This document shows positions 1 through 8,563 of a stretch of 64,000 bases of DNA, piece after piece. The DNA is from Aquimarina sp. TRL1. GTDB lineage: Bacteria > Bacteroidota > Bacteroidia > Flavobacteriales > Flavobacteriaceae. Position 1 is the first letter of the stretch; the number at the start of each line of letters is the position of its first letter. Under the pieces are notes generated by a model. That model was not told the DNA's origin. It was given only the letters and a program-made list of their open reading frames with translations, and searched no databases. The DNA is taken from contig NZ_CP053590.1 in assembly GCF_013365535.1 (NCBI RefSeq), positions 350,001 through 414,000 of the forward strand, in the 5' to 3' direction. Position numbers and translations under genes: made by a program.

Positions 1-1912
1 CTCCTGCTTGTTGTCCTTTTCCATCCCAGGGAAGTTTATATCTATGAATATTATTAAAAACATAGGTACTAATCATATATTCTCCATCTTTATCAACAAA
101 AGTATAAAACCCATCCCCTCCTGATAATTGTTCAGACCCATTAATTCCGGCGACTGCATTTCTAAATGCCTGGGAACCGTTATCCTGTGATCCTGCTGTA
201 AATATTCCATTTTGGTCTCTAGCTCCATTCGGTCCGATACCGGCTTTTACATACTGAGTAACATTATAGTTATTTACACGCTTACTGATCACATCGGAGT
301 CCCCTGCTCTTGCTAAATCAGACGCATAATACACTCCACCGTCATTTCCAAATATAGCCTGATTAGTATTCCCGGGTCTAAACACCATTGCATGCTGATC
401 GGCATGCACTAAAGAAGCTCTTAATTGCGCCAACCCACTATTGTTAGACCATTTAGATATTTGTGTCCAGTTATTTCCTCCATTGGCAGAACGGAATAAA
501 TCAATCCCCCCTACATATACAACATTATCATTGGTAGGATCTGCCTCAATCATCAAATCATAAAATGCCTGACCCCGAGTAAAATCATTAGCCGGAATTC
601 CATCATACCCAATTATAGGAATTGCACGATCATGATCTACAGGAAGTGCTGTTGCTACCGGATTGGTTGCAAAACCATCTGTTGTTCTATAAATATGAAC
701 AGGTTCTATCACATTGTTATTTCCATCTCTTAAAACCCCTTGCGTAAGCGCATATATTTTATTCGGATCTGTAGCAGATGGCTCTAGCTCTACCCGATTT
801 GAATCTCCCAGAGGAGAAGCAGCTGCTTCTACCCAGGTAGCTCCGTTTACACTACTAAACACACGACCTCCACCTATATTATCGAATTTCACAAAATTAA
901 TTGTCCCCATCCACAAACGATTATCGGCTCCAATTTCAAAATCATTCGGAATATAGTAATAGGTATTGTTATCCTGCTGGTATCGCATATTTGCTGATTC
1001 AATCCGGTTCCAAGTAGCTCCTCCATCAATAGAATGATACATCCCGGCAGATTGAACTCCTAGCCAATTTCTAGGTTCATTAGAAGGAAGATATATATTC
1101 GCCCCTACTCCTACAAATAATTCTGTTCGGTTCTCAGTAGTATTCTCCCAGGCTATAATATCATTTACAAAATAAATCCCAGATAGAAATAGATTGGTTT
1201 CATCTACCTGAAGGTCTCCTCCTCCTGCCGGAGGAATATTCACTATCTGCCAATTATTCCCTCCATCAACAGATCTATAGACACCAGTACCGACTACATC
1301 TCCAAAAGTATATTGTTCCCCAGTACCAATATACCATATATTAGAATTTCTAGGATCTACTGTAATAGAAGTAACCGATAAATTACCCGGCACATTCTGA
1401 ACTCTTGTCCATTGCGAAGCTGCAGAAGTTATATCATTATTAACCCATAATCCTCCACTTACTCCTCCTGCAAATACCCTTCTGTTAGTTTGATCATTAG
1501 GATCAAATAAGATAGCACGGGTTCTTCCTCCAACATCATTGGGACCTCTTTCTTTCCAGGCATTTGCATTATTTTCTCCCGGGGCTCTCTTTACATTCCT
1601 CGACTTTAATTGTTTTTGAACTTTAAATATCTTTTCTGGTTCTGTACGCCCTGTTTTAGGGTTCATCGTTAATTCCCACATCTGCTCAAAGTATTTATTT
1701 GGGGGAATACCACGTTTTTTACGTGCTTTTTTAGTAAGTAGTAAAGATTCTTTAAAAGGACTGTTTTCTAAAAAATAAAGATGCTGATCTCTTAACTCTT
1801 GTAATCCTTCTTCATTTTTTTTTGTATCTGAATCGTGATACAAATACAGTACAGATGATAAAAATACTATACAAATAGATAGTATTCCTTTTCTTAAAAA
1901 GGTAGTTTTCAT
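1..1912 (-). CDS. Secreted Asp-box (BNR/sortilin-like) beta-propeller protein, C-terminus outside window
   Basis: The open frame starts at the ATG whose complement is at 1910-1912 and runs off the left edge without a stop, giving about 637 visible residues. The N-terminus is a short basic stretch followed by a hydrophobic segment (about residues 8-24), a signal peptide or anchor. The body carries repeated Asp-box motifs of the form S-x-D/N-G-G-x-x-W (SVDGGNNW, SIDGGATW, SANGGNNW), each preceded by Y-R/H-S, as in sialidase and sortilin-type propellers. Such proteins in Bacteroidota usually end in a type IX secretion sorting domain, which would lie outside the window. The catalytic residues of true sialidases were not identified, so no substrate is proposed. 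It is most likely a large exported or surface protein. The upstream 1 kb is non-coding. Confidence 0.8.
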   Translation of the reverse strand, partial: MKTTFLRKGILSICIVFLSSVLYLYHDSDTKKNEEGLQELRDQHLYFLENSPFKESLLLTKKARKKRGIPPNKYFEQMWELTMNPKTGRTEPEKIFKVQKQLKSRNVKRAPGENNANAWKERGPNDVGGRTRAILFDPNDQTNRRVFAGGVSGGLWVNNDITSAASQWTRVQNVPGNLSVTSITVDPRNSNIWYIGTGEQYTFGDVVGTGVYRSVDGGNNWQIVNIPPAGGGDLQVDETNLFLSGIYFVNDIIAWENTTENRTELFVGVGANIYLPSNEPRNWLGVQSAGMYHSIDGGATWNRIESANMRYQQDNNTYYYIPNDFEIGADNRLWMGTINFVKFDNIGGGRVFSSVNGATWVEAAASPLGDSNRVELEPSATDPNKIYALTQGVLRDGNNNVIEPVHIYRTTDGFATNPVATALPVDHDRAIPIIGYDGIPANDFTRGQAFYDLMIEADPTNDNVVYVGGIDLFRSANGGNNWTQISKWSNNSGLAQLRASLVHADQHAMVFRPGNTNQAIFGNDGGVYYASDLARAGDSDVISKRVNNYNVTQYVKAGIGPNGARDQNGIFTAGSQDNGSQAFRNAVAGINGSEQLSGGDGFYTFVDKDGEYMISTYVFNNIHRYKLPWDGKGQQAG

Positions 1913-2919
1913 ATATAAATTGAGTTTAGCGTTAAAGCACAAATATATATAAAATTATATTATTCTTAATTTTAAACATCAAAAATAAAGAATATATCAA
2001 AAAAATACCTTTTTTATTAACAAAAACAAACTAATTCTATTTTACCTTCTTTTTCATAAAAGCAACACAAATCATGTTAGCTTATTAATAATATATTACA
2101 TAATATTAATGCAACAAAGTATATTTAGTGTTTAAAAGTTTTTTATTGTATACAAATAACCATTATATTTTCTTTTTCGAAAAACGTTTCTTTTTTATGA
2201 TAAATGTTAAATAAATATGATTTATTTAACTAAATTTTAACATTTATATTTTTAATCTATAATGTTTTATTTTTTTGCATTATAAATCATCTGCCAGCAA
2301 AGCTCATCAAAATAAATATGTAAGATTTTTCTTTATTAAATATCATTTCATTTTTTTTAAGAATCTTACCTTTTTATTACGTGAAGTAATTATAATAATA
2401 TTGTTGTTGTTTTTAATAAGACAACATTTTCATTTCTTTGGCAACAACTATACACTTCATACTACCAATTTCTATATAATGCTTTTCCTTTTTTCCCTTT
2501 AAAAAATTCTAAAAACATGATGTTGTTAGTTATAAAATACGAGTAAAATATTCCCTATATATACACTCTCTATTGTGTTAAGTATGTATAATTATGTATT
2601 TTAAATTCTATCAATTATACCTTTTTTGTGTTTTTTGTTACTCTCCTCAGCACTATTAAGTATAATTAAACGGTTCTTTTAGAGATTGCCTTTTTCTCTA
2701 TAAACCATATTTTTAATTCCTTTTTAGGAAAACGTTTCTCTCTATGTTTACCTACATAGAATAAAAAGCTTACACGATGTCTCGTTTTTTTGATACTCTC
2801 AGGGAATGAATTCTTTTTACTCAACTAATCGAAAGATAAAAAGGAGACTTAACTGAACCAATACACCACCTCCTTTTGTTTCTATTACCCTAGCTAAGTC
2901 ATTCTATGTACCTACAAAA
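1913..2919. other. AT-rich intergenic region without a convincing gene
   Basis: About 1 kb of very AT-rich sequence precedes the Asp-box protein gene. Its only frame of note, on the plus strand at 2275-2502, encodes a low-complexity Phe/Leu/Ile string and is not believed. Two copies of AAAACGTTTCT occur (2180-2190 and 2729-2739), each centred on the palindrome AAACGTTT. An 8-bp inverted repeat (AAAAGGAG at 2839-2846, CTCCTTTT at 2870-2877) lies near the right end. No promoter with both elements was recognised. Confidence 0.5.
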
Positions 2920-2956
2920 AAAAGCTTTATCCGAATTAAATTCGGATAAAGCTTTT
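2920..2956 (-). terminator. Rho-independent terminator of the GIN-domain gene
   Basis: A perfect 17-bp inverted repeat (2920-2936 with 2940-2956, 3-nt loop) lies about 25 bases past the stop of the minus-strand gene. Read on the minus strand, it is followed by a run of T. Confidence 0.85.
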
Positions 2957-2981
2957 CTATTTCTACGCCTTATATGAGACT

Positions 2982-3782
2982 CTATAGTTGTTCTCGAATT
3001 TGTTCGATTGTAGCCTCTCCTATTACAATCCCTCTATCTATCTGTGGATTTCCGATATAGGCTACTGTTGCCTCTCCATAGGCTGTTACTTTTATCCTAT
3101 CAGAAACATTCACCCGAAAACTTCCCTCTCCATAAGCCGTGATTTTTGTTTCTTTGTTTTTAACGGATAACATACTCACTTTGCTTTCTCCATACGCTGT
3201 AATTTTCTGATGCGCTACTGCCCCGTTCTTCACTTCTAAAAAGCTTTCCCCGTACATGGTAACTTTCATATCTTTTAATGCTACTTCTTTCATGATCAAC
3301 TGGGATGCTCCATAAATACTCAATTGCAATCTATCAGATACAAGTGGGCTTTCCATCACAAACCGTTCTTCTCCTCTCAATGAGAATGATTTGATATTTT
3401 TATACGTTACTACTGCTTTTACAACAGTCCCATTATACAGAGGTTTACTTTGTTTCCAACCATCTTTTTTTATTTTCTCATTTTTGGTTACCATTTTAGC
3501 CCCATCTAAATATATACGAAGTGTTTTCCCGTTGACCTCTACATTTAATTTTCCTATATCTTCCGTAATTTCTTCTACAATAACAGCTTCTTCCTCTCCT
3601 TTTCTGAAGATCACTTCTATATGAGGACTTATAATTACTTTATCAAAAGATTTTACTTCATAACTTTTTATCTGAGCTATAGAGGTATATACCCCTCCTA
3701 TCACAAATAAAAGAAAAACTAAAACAGTAGTTTCTGGTCTCTTTCTCTTAATATGTTTTACTCTATTTTTAATTTTAGACAT
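2982..3782 (-). CDS. GIN-domain (DUF2807) envelope protein
   Basis: This 266-residue protein has a basic N-terminus (residues 1-16), a hydrophobic segment at about 18-36 acting as anchor or uncleaved signal, and then an extracytoplasmic domain. The domain opens with the phrase 'SYEVKSFDKVIISPHIEVIF', typical of DUF2807 (GIN domain, 'putative auto-transporter adhesin, head'). It continues as short beta-strand repeats built on the phrase T-A/M-Y-G-E (KVTMYGES, KITAYGES, KITAYGEG, KVTAYGEA), consistent with a right-handed beta-helix. The family is common in Bacteroidota and its biochemical role is unknown. The gene is monocistronic and ends at a strong hairpin. It points the same way as the TlpA-like gene upstream, but the 115-base gap argues against tight coupling. 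Confidence 0.8.
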   Translation of the reverse strand: MSKIKNRVKHIKRKRPETTVLVFLLFVIGGVYTSIAQIKSYEVKSFDKVIISPHIEVIFRKGEEEAVIVEEITEDIGKLNVEVNGKTLRIYLDGAKMVTKNEKIKKDGWKQSKPLYNGTVVKAVVTYKNIKSFSLRGEERFVMESPLVSDRLQLSIYGASQLIMKEVALKDMKVTMYGESFLEVKNGAVAHQKITAYGESKVSMLSVKNKETKITAYGEGSFRVNVSDRIKVTAYGEATVAYIGNPQIDRGIVIGEATIEQIREQL

Positions 3783-3897
3783 AACGTTTATTTTTTTATT
3801 GATTGATCCTTAAATATACTATAATTCAAACAGATAGTTAGGCGGTTACATATAGTAATACTCTTTATCAAAGACCACTAACACCTGTTGATGTTCT

Positions 3898-5256
3898 TTA
3901 CAATAAACCGTTCAACGTGCTTTTTAGCTCAGGGCTTGAAGGTCTTTTTGCATTGGCCGTGATAATCTTTCCTTCTTTATCCAATAATATAAATCTAGGA
4001 ATAGCTTCAACCAGGTATTTTTTTACAAAATCCGAATCCCAATCTTGATCCGCAATCAACTGAACACCTTTTAGTTTTTGCTTTTCAGTCATTTTTTTCC
4101 ATTTTACTTTATCCTTTTGTTCATCTACTGAAATACTTACAAATGTTATTTCTTTATTTCGGAATGTTTTTTCCAGTTCTTTTAAATACGGAAGTTCTTT
4201 CTTACAAGGTCCACACCAGGTAGCCCATATATCAATGTATACGTATTTTCCCCGCAATTCTTCTAGTGAAGTAGTACCTCCATTTATATTTTCGTATGTA
4301 AAAGAAGGTGAAGGTTTTCCTTTTTCAATTTTTTCAATTTTACTATAGATTGCTTTCAGTTCTTTTTTCAGACTGTCGTTCTGAGAAACTTCCATGATTC
4401 TATCATAAATAAGCTTTACATTTTCATTTCCAGGGATAATTGCCTCTTCACTTAAATATTGAATTATATTTTTTTGTATTAGAGCTGAATTGAAGTTTTT
4501 TATCTCATCAAATGCAGTTGTTATTGTTTCTTTATTTTTTAACCGATCTTCATAATACACATGAATCAAGTTCTTATAAACTCCAATCGTCTTATAATCT
4601 TCTTCATTATCTTTATTTAATTCCTGCAAAGCTTTTCTAAAACTAGCTGGCATAGGAGTCCCTTCTATATTCTTGTAACTATCATAATAATACGGATAAT
4701 CATTCATCTGTTGATAATAATGATATAGAATGTTCTTTTTCTCTATGACTTTAAAAGTCTCTGAAATATCCTCAGTCGTAGATGCTAACAATTTTTCTGA
4801 AATGTCTTTCGCTTTTTTTATCTTCTCGTCAAATGATTTTACATCGTTCTCAAACAAAGTCTTATGTTTCCCTGTAATTGCGAATATGGTTCGTTTTTTA
4901 TTTTTTAAATAATTATTTTCACCCGCACCTTCTCCTGTAAATGAGATTGATTCGTCAAAATTATCGACATCTACCGTTATATTAATGTTATCCCCAGGTG
5001 TTAAAAACAGATTTGCTCCTTTCTTACCATTATATAGCACATAATACCCTTGTTCAAGTTTTAAGGTATCTAAAAAAGTTCCATCTTTTTCTATTTCAAT
5101 TTTTTGAATTCCTCCGTCTTTATACAGTATTAGGTTATCTTCTTTATGGTGTTGAATATTCCCTGATATAAGAACATAATCTACTGCTTTTTTTTCTTCT
5201 TTTTTGCAACTAAATAAAGTAGCCATTAACGCCACCAGTACAATTTGTTTTTTCAT
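3898..5256 (-). CDS. TlpA-type thioredoxin-fold lipoprotein
   Basis: The 452-residue protein is a lipoprotein: a short signal ends in the lipobox L-F-S-C with the lipidated Cys at residue 17. An N-terminal DUF4369-like beta domain (about 25-125) and a helical linker lead to a C-terminal TlpA/AhpC-like thioredoxin domain (about 315-450). The redox motif is W-C-G-P-C at residues 347-351, preceded by IDIWAT as in TlpA and ResA. It probably reduces or isomerises disulfides at the cell envelope. The substrate is not evident. A close paralogue (about the same length, same domain order, the same phrase SFDSDF/DWDSDF and SVD before it) lies at 8564-9943, beyond a LytS/LytTR pair and a DsbD-like gene. 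It is transcribed divergently from the sensor kinase gene across 349 bases. Confidence 0.85.
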   Translation of the reverse strand: MKKQIVLVALMATLFSCKKEEKKAVDYVLISGNIQHHKEDNLILYKDGGIQKIEIEKDGTFLDTLKLEQGYYVLYNGKKGANLFLTPGDNINITVDVDNFDESISFTGEGAGENNYLKNKKRTIFAITGKHKTLFENDVKSFDEKIKKAKDISEKLLASTTEDISETFKVIEKKNILYHYYQQMNDYPYYYDSYKNIEGTPMPASFRKALQELNKDNEEDYKTIGVYKNLIHVYYEDRLKNKETITTAFDEIKNFNSALIQKNIIQYLSEEAIIPGNENVKLIYDRIMEVSQNDSLKKELKAIYSKIEKIEKGKPSPSFTYENINGGTTSLEELRGKYVYIDIWATWCGPCKKELPYLKELEKTFRNKEITFVSISVDEQKDKVKWKKMTEKQKLKGVQLIADQDWDSDFVKKYLVEAIPRFILLDKEGKIITANAKRPSSPELKSTLNGLL

Positions 5257-5605
5257 TTTATTAGTTTTTCTATAAATAATTTAGGATTCGCTTGTATATT
5301 CCTAATATCAATTCTATAGGCGTCAATTAATTTTTATTGACATAACTTCTTCCATGACTTTGCAAAAGGCATATTTACACTTTAAATTTTAGATAGAAAG
5401 CAACCTCACAATATCTTCATTTTCTTTATAGATATCATTTTTTTTCGGTTGTTACACTTATTATGCAGGTAATTGACATTTCTTTATTTTTTCTTCCTAT
5501 TTCGCTTTGTCAGAAGGTACTAATTTTGCAATTTTGAGAAAGATCGGCAGCCTATAGATCCTTCTAAAAGACAAACAACTGCTATAAACAATACAGTTAT
5601 TACTT
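5257..5605. promoter_or_regulatory. Divergent intergenic region between TlpA lipoprotein and LytS-type kinase genes
   Basis: This gap must contain promoters for both flanking genes. A TAATTTTG match to the Bacteroidota -7 element (TAnnTTTG) occurs at 5521-5528 on the plus strand, 78 bases before the kinase start. No TTG was found at the expected 17-23 bases upstream, so the call is weak. Nothing else was seen. Confidence 0.3.
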
Positions 5606-6679
5606 ATGAATTCTCTTTTTGTTTCTCTTCAAAGTAAGTTTTCTAAGACTTTTATTCTAATTGTATGTTTTCACGTTTTTTTCTGGGTATCCTATTTCTT
5701 CTTTCCATTATTACAATTTTGGGGAATGGAAGAGTATCATTTTCCTGTCAAAAAATTACTGCTTGACATCGTATTCAAGCTCATTGTTATTTATAGTGCA
5801 TTTCTTATAGGTCTTCCCTATATTTTCAGGCACAAACTTTATAAAAAAAAATGGTTATATCTACTGGGTATTGCTATTCTCATTTTTTCTGCATATCTAA
5901 ATTGTCTTTTTATTGATTCCTTTTTTACCTGTAATACATGCTTCAATATGTTTTGTATCACACGAAGAGGTGTCGAAACTTTTTATTTGATTATTTTCTT
6001 TACTCTCTTCTTTTTGTTTGAACGGTTTACAGCTCAAGAGAAAGAGATAGAGGCTGCTAAAACAGCACAGTACCAATCAGAATTAAAATCACTCAAGGCA
6101 CAGATTCACCCTCATTTTATTTTTAATACTCTTAATGCTATTTATTCTCATGCTATTGTAGAAAATCTAGATTCTAAGTTTTCTAACCTGATTTTTCAGT
6201 TTTCTGACATTCTAAAATATGTTGTGTATGAAGGACAGGTTAAAGAGGTTGCTTTATCTCGAGAACTAGAAATTATCGAGAGCTATATTACCCTACAAAG
6301 CTTTCGACATGAAGAACATGTTATTGTCCAATATACTAGCGAAATAACAAATAATCGATTGTATATTGCTCCTCTTTTATTAATTACCTTTATAGAAAAT
6401 GCTTTTAAGCATACAGGAAATCTGACAGGAGAACAACACCCAATTACTATCGAGATTCGGGAACATAGTAATGTCTTACATTTTTATTGCAAAAATCCAT
6501 ATACTGGTAAAAATGACGGCATCCTTTCTTCTGTTCGAGAAACGGAATCTTCTGAAAATGGAATTGGTCTAGAAAACACCAAAAAACGATTAGACATTTT
6601 ATATCCAGAAAAGCATCACTTACACATCACTAAAGAGGCTTCTTTTTTTTCTGTCCGACTACAAATACACTTATTATGA
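5606..6679 (+). CDS. LytS/YehU-type sensor histidine kinase
   Basis: The 357-residue protein has an N-terminal membrane part with four likely helices (about 15-38, 52-72, 83-104 and 124-140) and a short cytoplasmic linker. The kinase core follows: the His_kinase box has the phrase QIHPHFIFNTLN with the likely phosphorylated His at 170. The ATPase part has the N-box phrase FIENAFKHT and the G-box phrase GIGLENTKKRL. This is the LytS (PF06580) family, which works with LytTR regulators. No extracytoplasmic sensor domain is visible, so the signal is probably sensed in or at the membrane. The stop overlaps the ATG of the response regulator gene by 4 bases (ATGA), indicating co-translation. Confidence 0.9.
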   Translation: MNSLFVSLQSKFSKTFILIVCFHVFFWVSYFFFPLLQFWGMEEYHFPVKKLLLDIVFKLIVIYSAFLIGLPYIFRHKLYKKKWLYLLGIAILIFSAYLNCLFIDSFFTCNTCFNMFCITRRGVETFYLIIFFTLFFLFERFTAQEKEIEAAKTAQYQSELKSLKAQIHPHFIFNTLNAIYSHAIVENLDSKFSNLIFQFSDILKYVVYEGQVKEVALSRELEIIESYITLQSFRHEEHVIVQYTSEITNNRLYIAPLLLITFIENAFKHTGNLTGEQHPITIEIREHSNVLHFYCKNPYTGKNDGILSSVRETESSENGIGLENTKKRLDILYPEKHHLHITKEASFFSVRLQIHLL

Positions 6680-7371
6680 AATGCATTATTATAGAAGATG
6701 AAAGACCTGCTCAAAAATTATTAAAAAATTATATCGAGCGTTATCCCAAACTAAAATTAATAGCTATGTATACTTCTGCTCTAGATGTAGACATGGGTAT
6801 GATTGCCAGTTGTGACCTTCTCTTTTTAGACATTAAATTACCACAGATCTCTGGTTTATCTTTTTTGCAAACATTACCTGTAAAACCAGAAGTAATTATC
6901 ACTACAGCTTTTGCTAATTATGCCTTAGAAGCGTTCGAATTAGAAATGACTGACTATCTGCTAAAACCGTTTAACTTCGAGCGATTTTTTAAGGCCGTTA
7001 GCAAGGCTGAAAACCAATTTCAGTTAAAGAATAAACAGAAAGAAGGAAAAACAGAAAGAACATTTTTTTTCATCTATGCCGATAAAACTTTTTCCAGAAT
7101 AGACCGAGATGATATTTTATTTATAAAGTCTGATGATGACTATATAACAATCCACACTTCTCACAAAAAATGGCTATTAAATGACACCCTGAAAAGATGG
7201 ACACACAAACTTCCTAACAATATCTTTGTGAAAGTACACCAATCCTACCTTATTAATAAAAGTAAAATTGATACTGTTAAAGGGAATCAGGTATTAATCG
7301 GAGCTCACACAATTCCAATAAGCAGAAGTCATAAAAAATCTTTCTTAGATCAGTTATCTGATTATTTATAA
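6676..7371 (+). CDS. LytTR-family response regulator
   Basis: This 231-residue protein has a receiver domain at about 1-115, with acidic pocket E7/D8 (IIIEDE), phosphoacceptor D52 in LFLDIKLP, and the Lys of the LLKPFNFERFF stretch. A LytTR DNA-binding domain follows at about 130-230, with the characteristic FIKSDDDYITIHT and HQSYLINKSKID phrases. It is the cognate partner of the overlapping kinase gene. Family members bind paired direct repeats in promoters. The neighbouring TlpA and DsbD-like genes are plausible targets by position only. Confidence 0.92.
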   Translation: MKCIIIEDERPAQKLLKNYIERYPKLKLIAMYTSALDVDMGMIASCDLLFLDIKLPQISGLSFLQTLPVKPEVIITTAFANYALEAFELEMTDYLLKPFNFERFFKAVSKAENQFQLKNKQKEGKTERTFFFIYADKTFSRIDRDDILFIKSDDDYITIHTSHKKWLLNDTLKRWTHKLPNNIFVKVHQSYLINKSKIDTVKGNQVLIGAHTIPISRSHKKSFLDQLSDYL

Positions 7372-7480
7372 CCTCTAAACAACAGAATACCTACAGATTT
7401 CATACAGCTACCGAATATTTTTCTGCGCTCATTTTGCTATTTTCATTTTTGCCTCCTTAAATATCAATAATAAAGCAATT

Positions 7481-8332
7481 ATGAGGCTGATAATTTTTAT
7501 CTTTTTCCTAGGTTGTTCGACTTTTCTTTTTGCTCAAATACACCACCCCGTACGCCGGGATACATCCATCAAAAAAGATAGTAAAAACAGTTATCTATTA
7601 ACTGCAATTGCTACTATTCAAAAAGGATGGCATACTTATTCTCTTCAGGTACCAAAAAATGGTCCTCTCCCTACTGTTTTTTCTTTTAACAAAAATAACA
7701 ACTATCAATGTATTGGCAGTATTACTGAGAGCAAAGGACATATGGCTTATGATCCTGTTTTTGATATGGTAATTACTTATTTTGAAAACAGGGCGGTTTT
7801 CTCTCAGCGTGTTTATACTGAGACTCCTCCTAAAGTTATTACTGCCGAAATTGAATATATGGCATGCAACAATAAGGAATGTCTACCACCTCAATATGAA
7901 GACTTAACATTTTACCTATCACATCCTGTAAATCTAAAAAACACAGAACAAAGCGCGTGCTCTGATGAAACACTTATCGCAATTTCATCAAAAGATAAAG
8001 AATACCAGCAAGGGATAGCATATGCAAAAAAAACAAACAAACCTATTCTCCTAGATTTTACAGGTTGGGCATGTGTAAATTGTAGAAAAATGGAACAAAA
8101 TATCTGGACAACTTCTAATATCTTATCCCTATTAAAAAACGAAGTCGTACTTATTTCTCTGTATGTAGATGATAAACGTCCTTTTAAAAACGGAGAACGC
8201 GTCCCCTCTAAACTATATCCGGGAAAAACACTTCGGTATAGAGGTCAAAAATGGAGTGAACTACAGGCAATACGATATAAGACTAATTCTCAACCTTTTT
8301 ATGTATTGATGGATCATCAAGAAAAAAACTAA
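7481..8332 (+). CDS. Membrane-less DsbD-like thiol:disulfide protein with a frameshifted C-terminus
   Basis: The 283-residue product has a signal peptide (residues 1-18) and an N-terminal DsbD-alpha-like domain (about 25-150) with the Cys pair C129/C134 in MACNNKECLPP. It runs directly into a C-terminal thioredoxin domain with the active-site motif W-A-C-V-N-C (C198, C201) typical of DsbD-gamma. The electron-carrying membrane domain that normally lies between them is absent. The frame then ends early at a run of A (8321-8328), and the expected tail continues in other frames (see 8326-8408). It may be a soluble periplasmic thiol protein or a decaying dsbD. It lies 109 bases after the LytTR gene and 231 before a TlpA-like lipoprotein gene, so the context is envelope redox chemistry. 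Confidence 0.75.
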   Translation: MRLIIFIFFLGCSTFLFAQIHHPVRRDTSIKKDSKNSYLLTAIATIQKGWHTYSLQVPKNGPLPTVFSFNKNNNYQCIGSITESKGHMAYDPVFDMVITYFENRAVFSQRVYTETPPKVITAEIEYMACNNKECLPPQYEDLTFYLSHPVNLKNTEQSACSDETLIAISSKDKEYQQGIAYAKKTNKPILLDFTGWACVNCRKMEQNIWTTSNILSLLKNEVVLISLYVDDKRPFKNGERVPSKLYPGKTLRYRGQKWSELQAIRYKTNSQPFYVLMDHQEKN

Positions 8333-8408
8333 ATCCACCAATAGGATACACTCCTGATCCAAAATATATTATCAGTGGTTACAGGAAGGAATACAAAATT
8401 TCGAATAG
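8326..8408 (+). pseudogene. Out-of-frame remnant of the DsbD-like C-terminus
   Basis: Reading from 8326 in another frame gives KLNPPIGYTPDPKYIISG. Switching frame again at 8379 gives LQEGIQNFE and a stop at 8406-8408. Together these match the usual end of flavobacterial DsbD (a G-Y-T-P-D motif then a short helix). The two shifts are each equivalent to losing one base, the first in the A-run at 8322-8328 and the second near 8377-8379. Either the 3' end is degenerating or there are two assembly errors. Confidence 0.65.
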
Positions 8409-8563
8409 GATTACTCCTTATTTAAAGTAAAACACTTCTTTACATATACACGAAACATTATATAGGAAGTTGTTCTTAATTCTAGATAAACTTCCAGGTA
8501 TTTACAGCTCGATTACTGAGCAATTTCAACAATAAAAAAAGAGTTAATCAAAAACATACACTA

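Noticed and set aside
2275..2502. 75-residue plus-strand frame in the non-coding gap
   Set aside because: Composition is Phe/Ile/Leu-rich noise expected from AT-rich DNA. There is no start context or recognisable domain.
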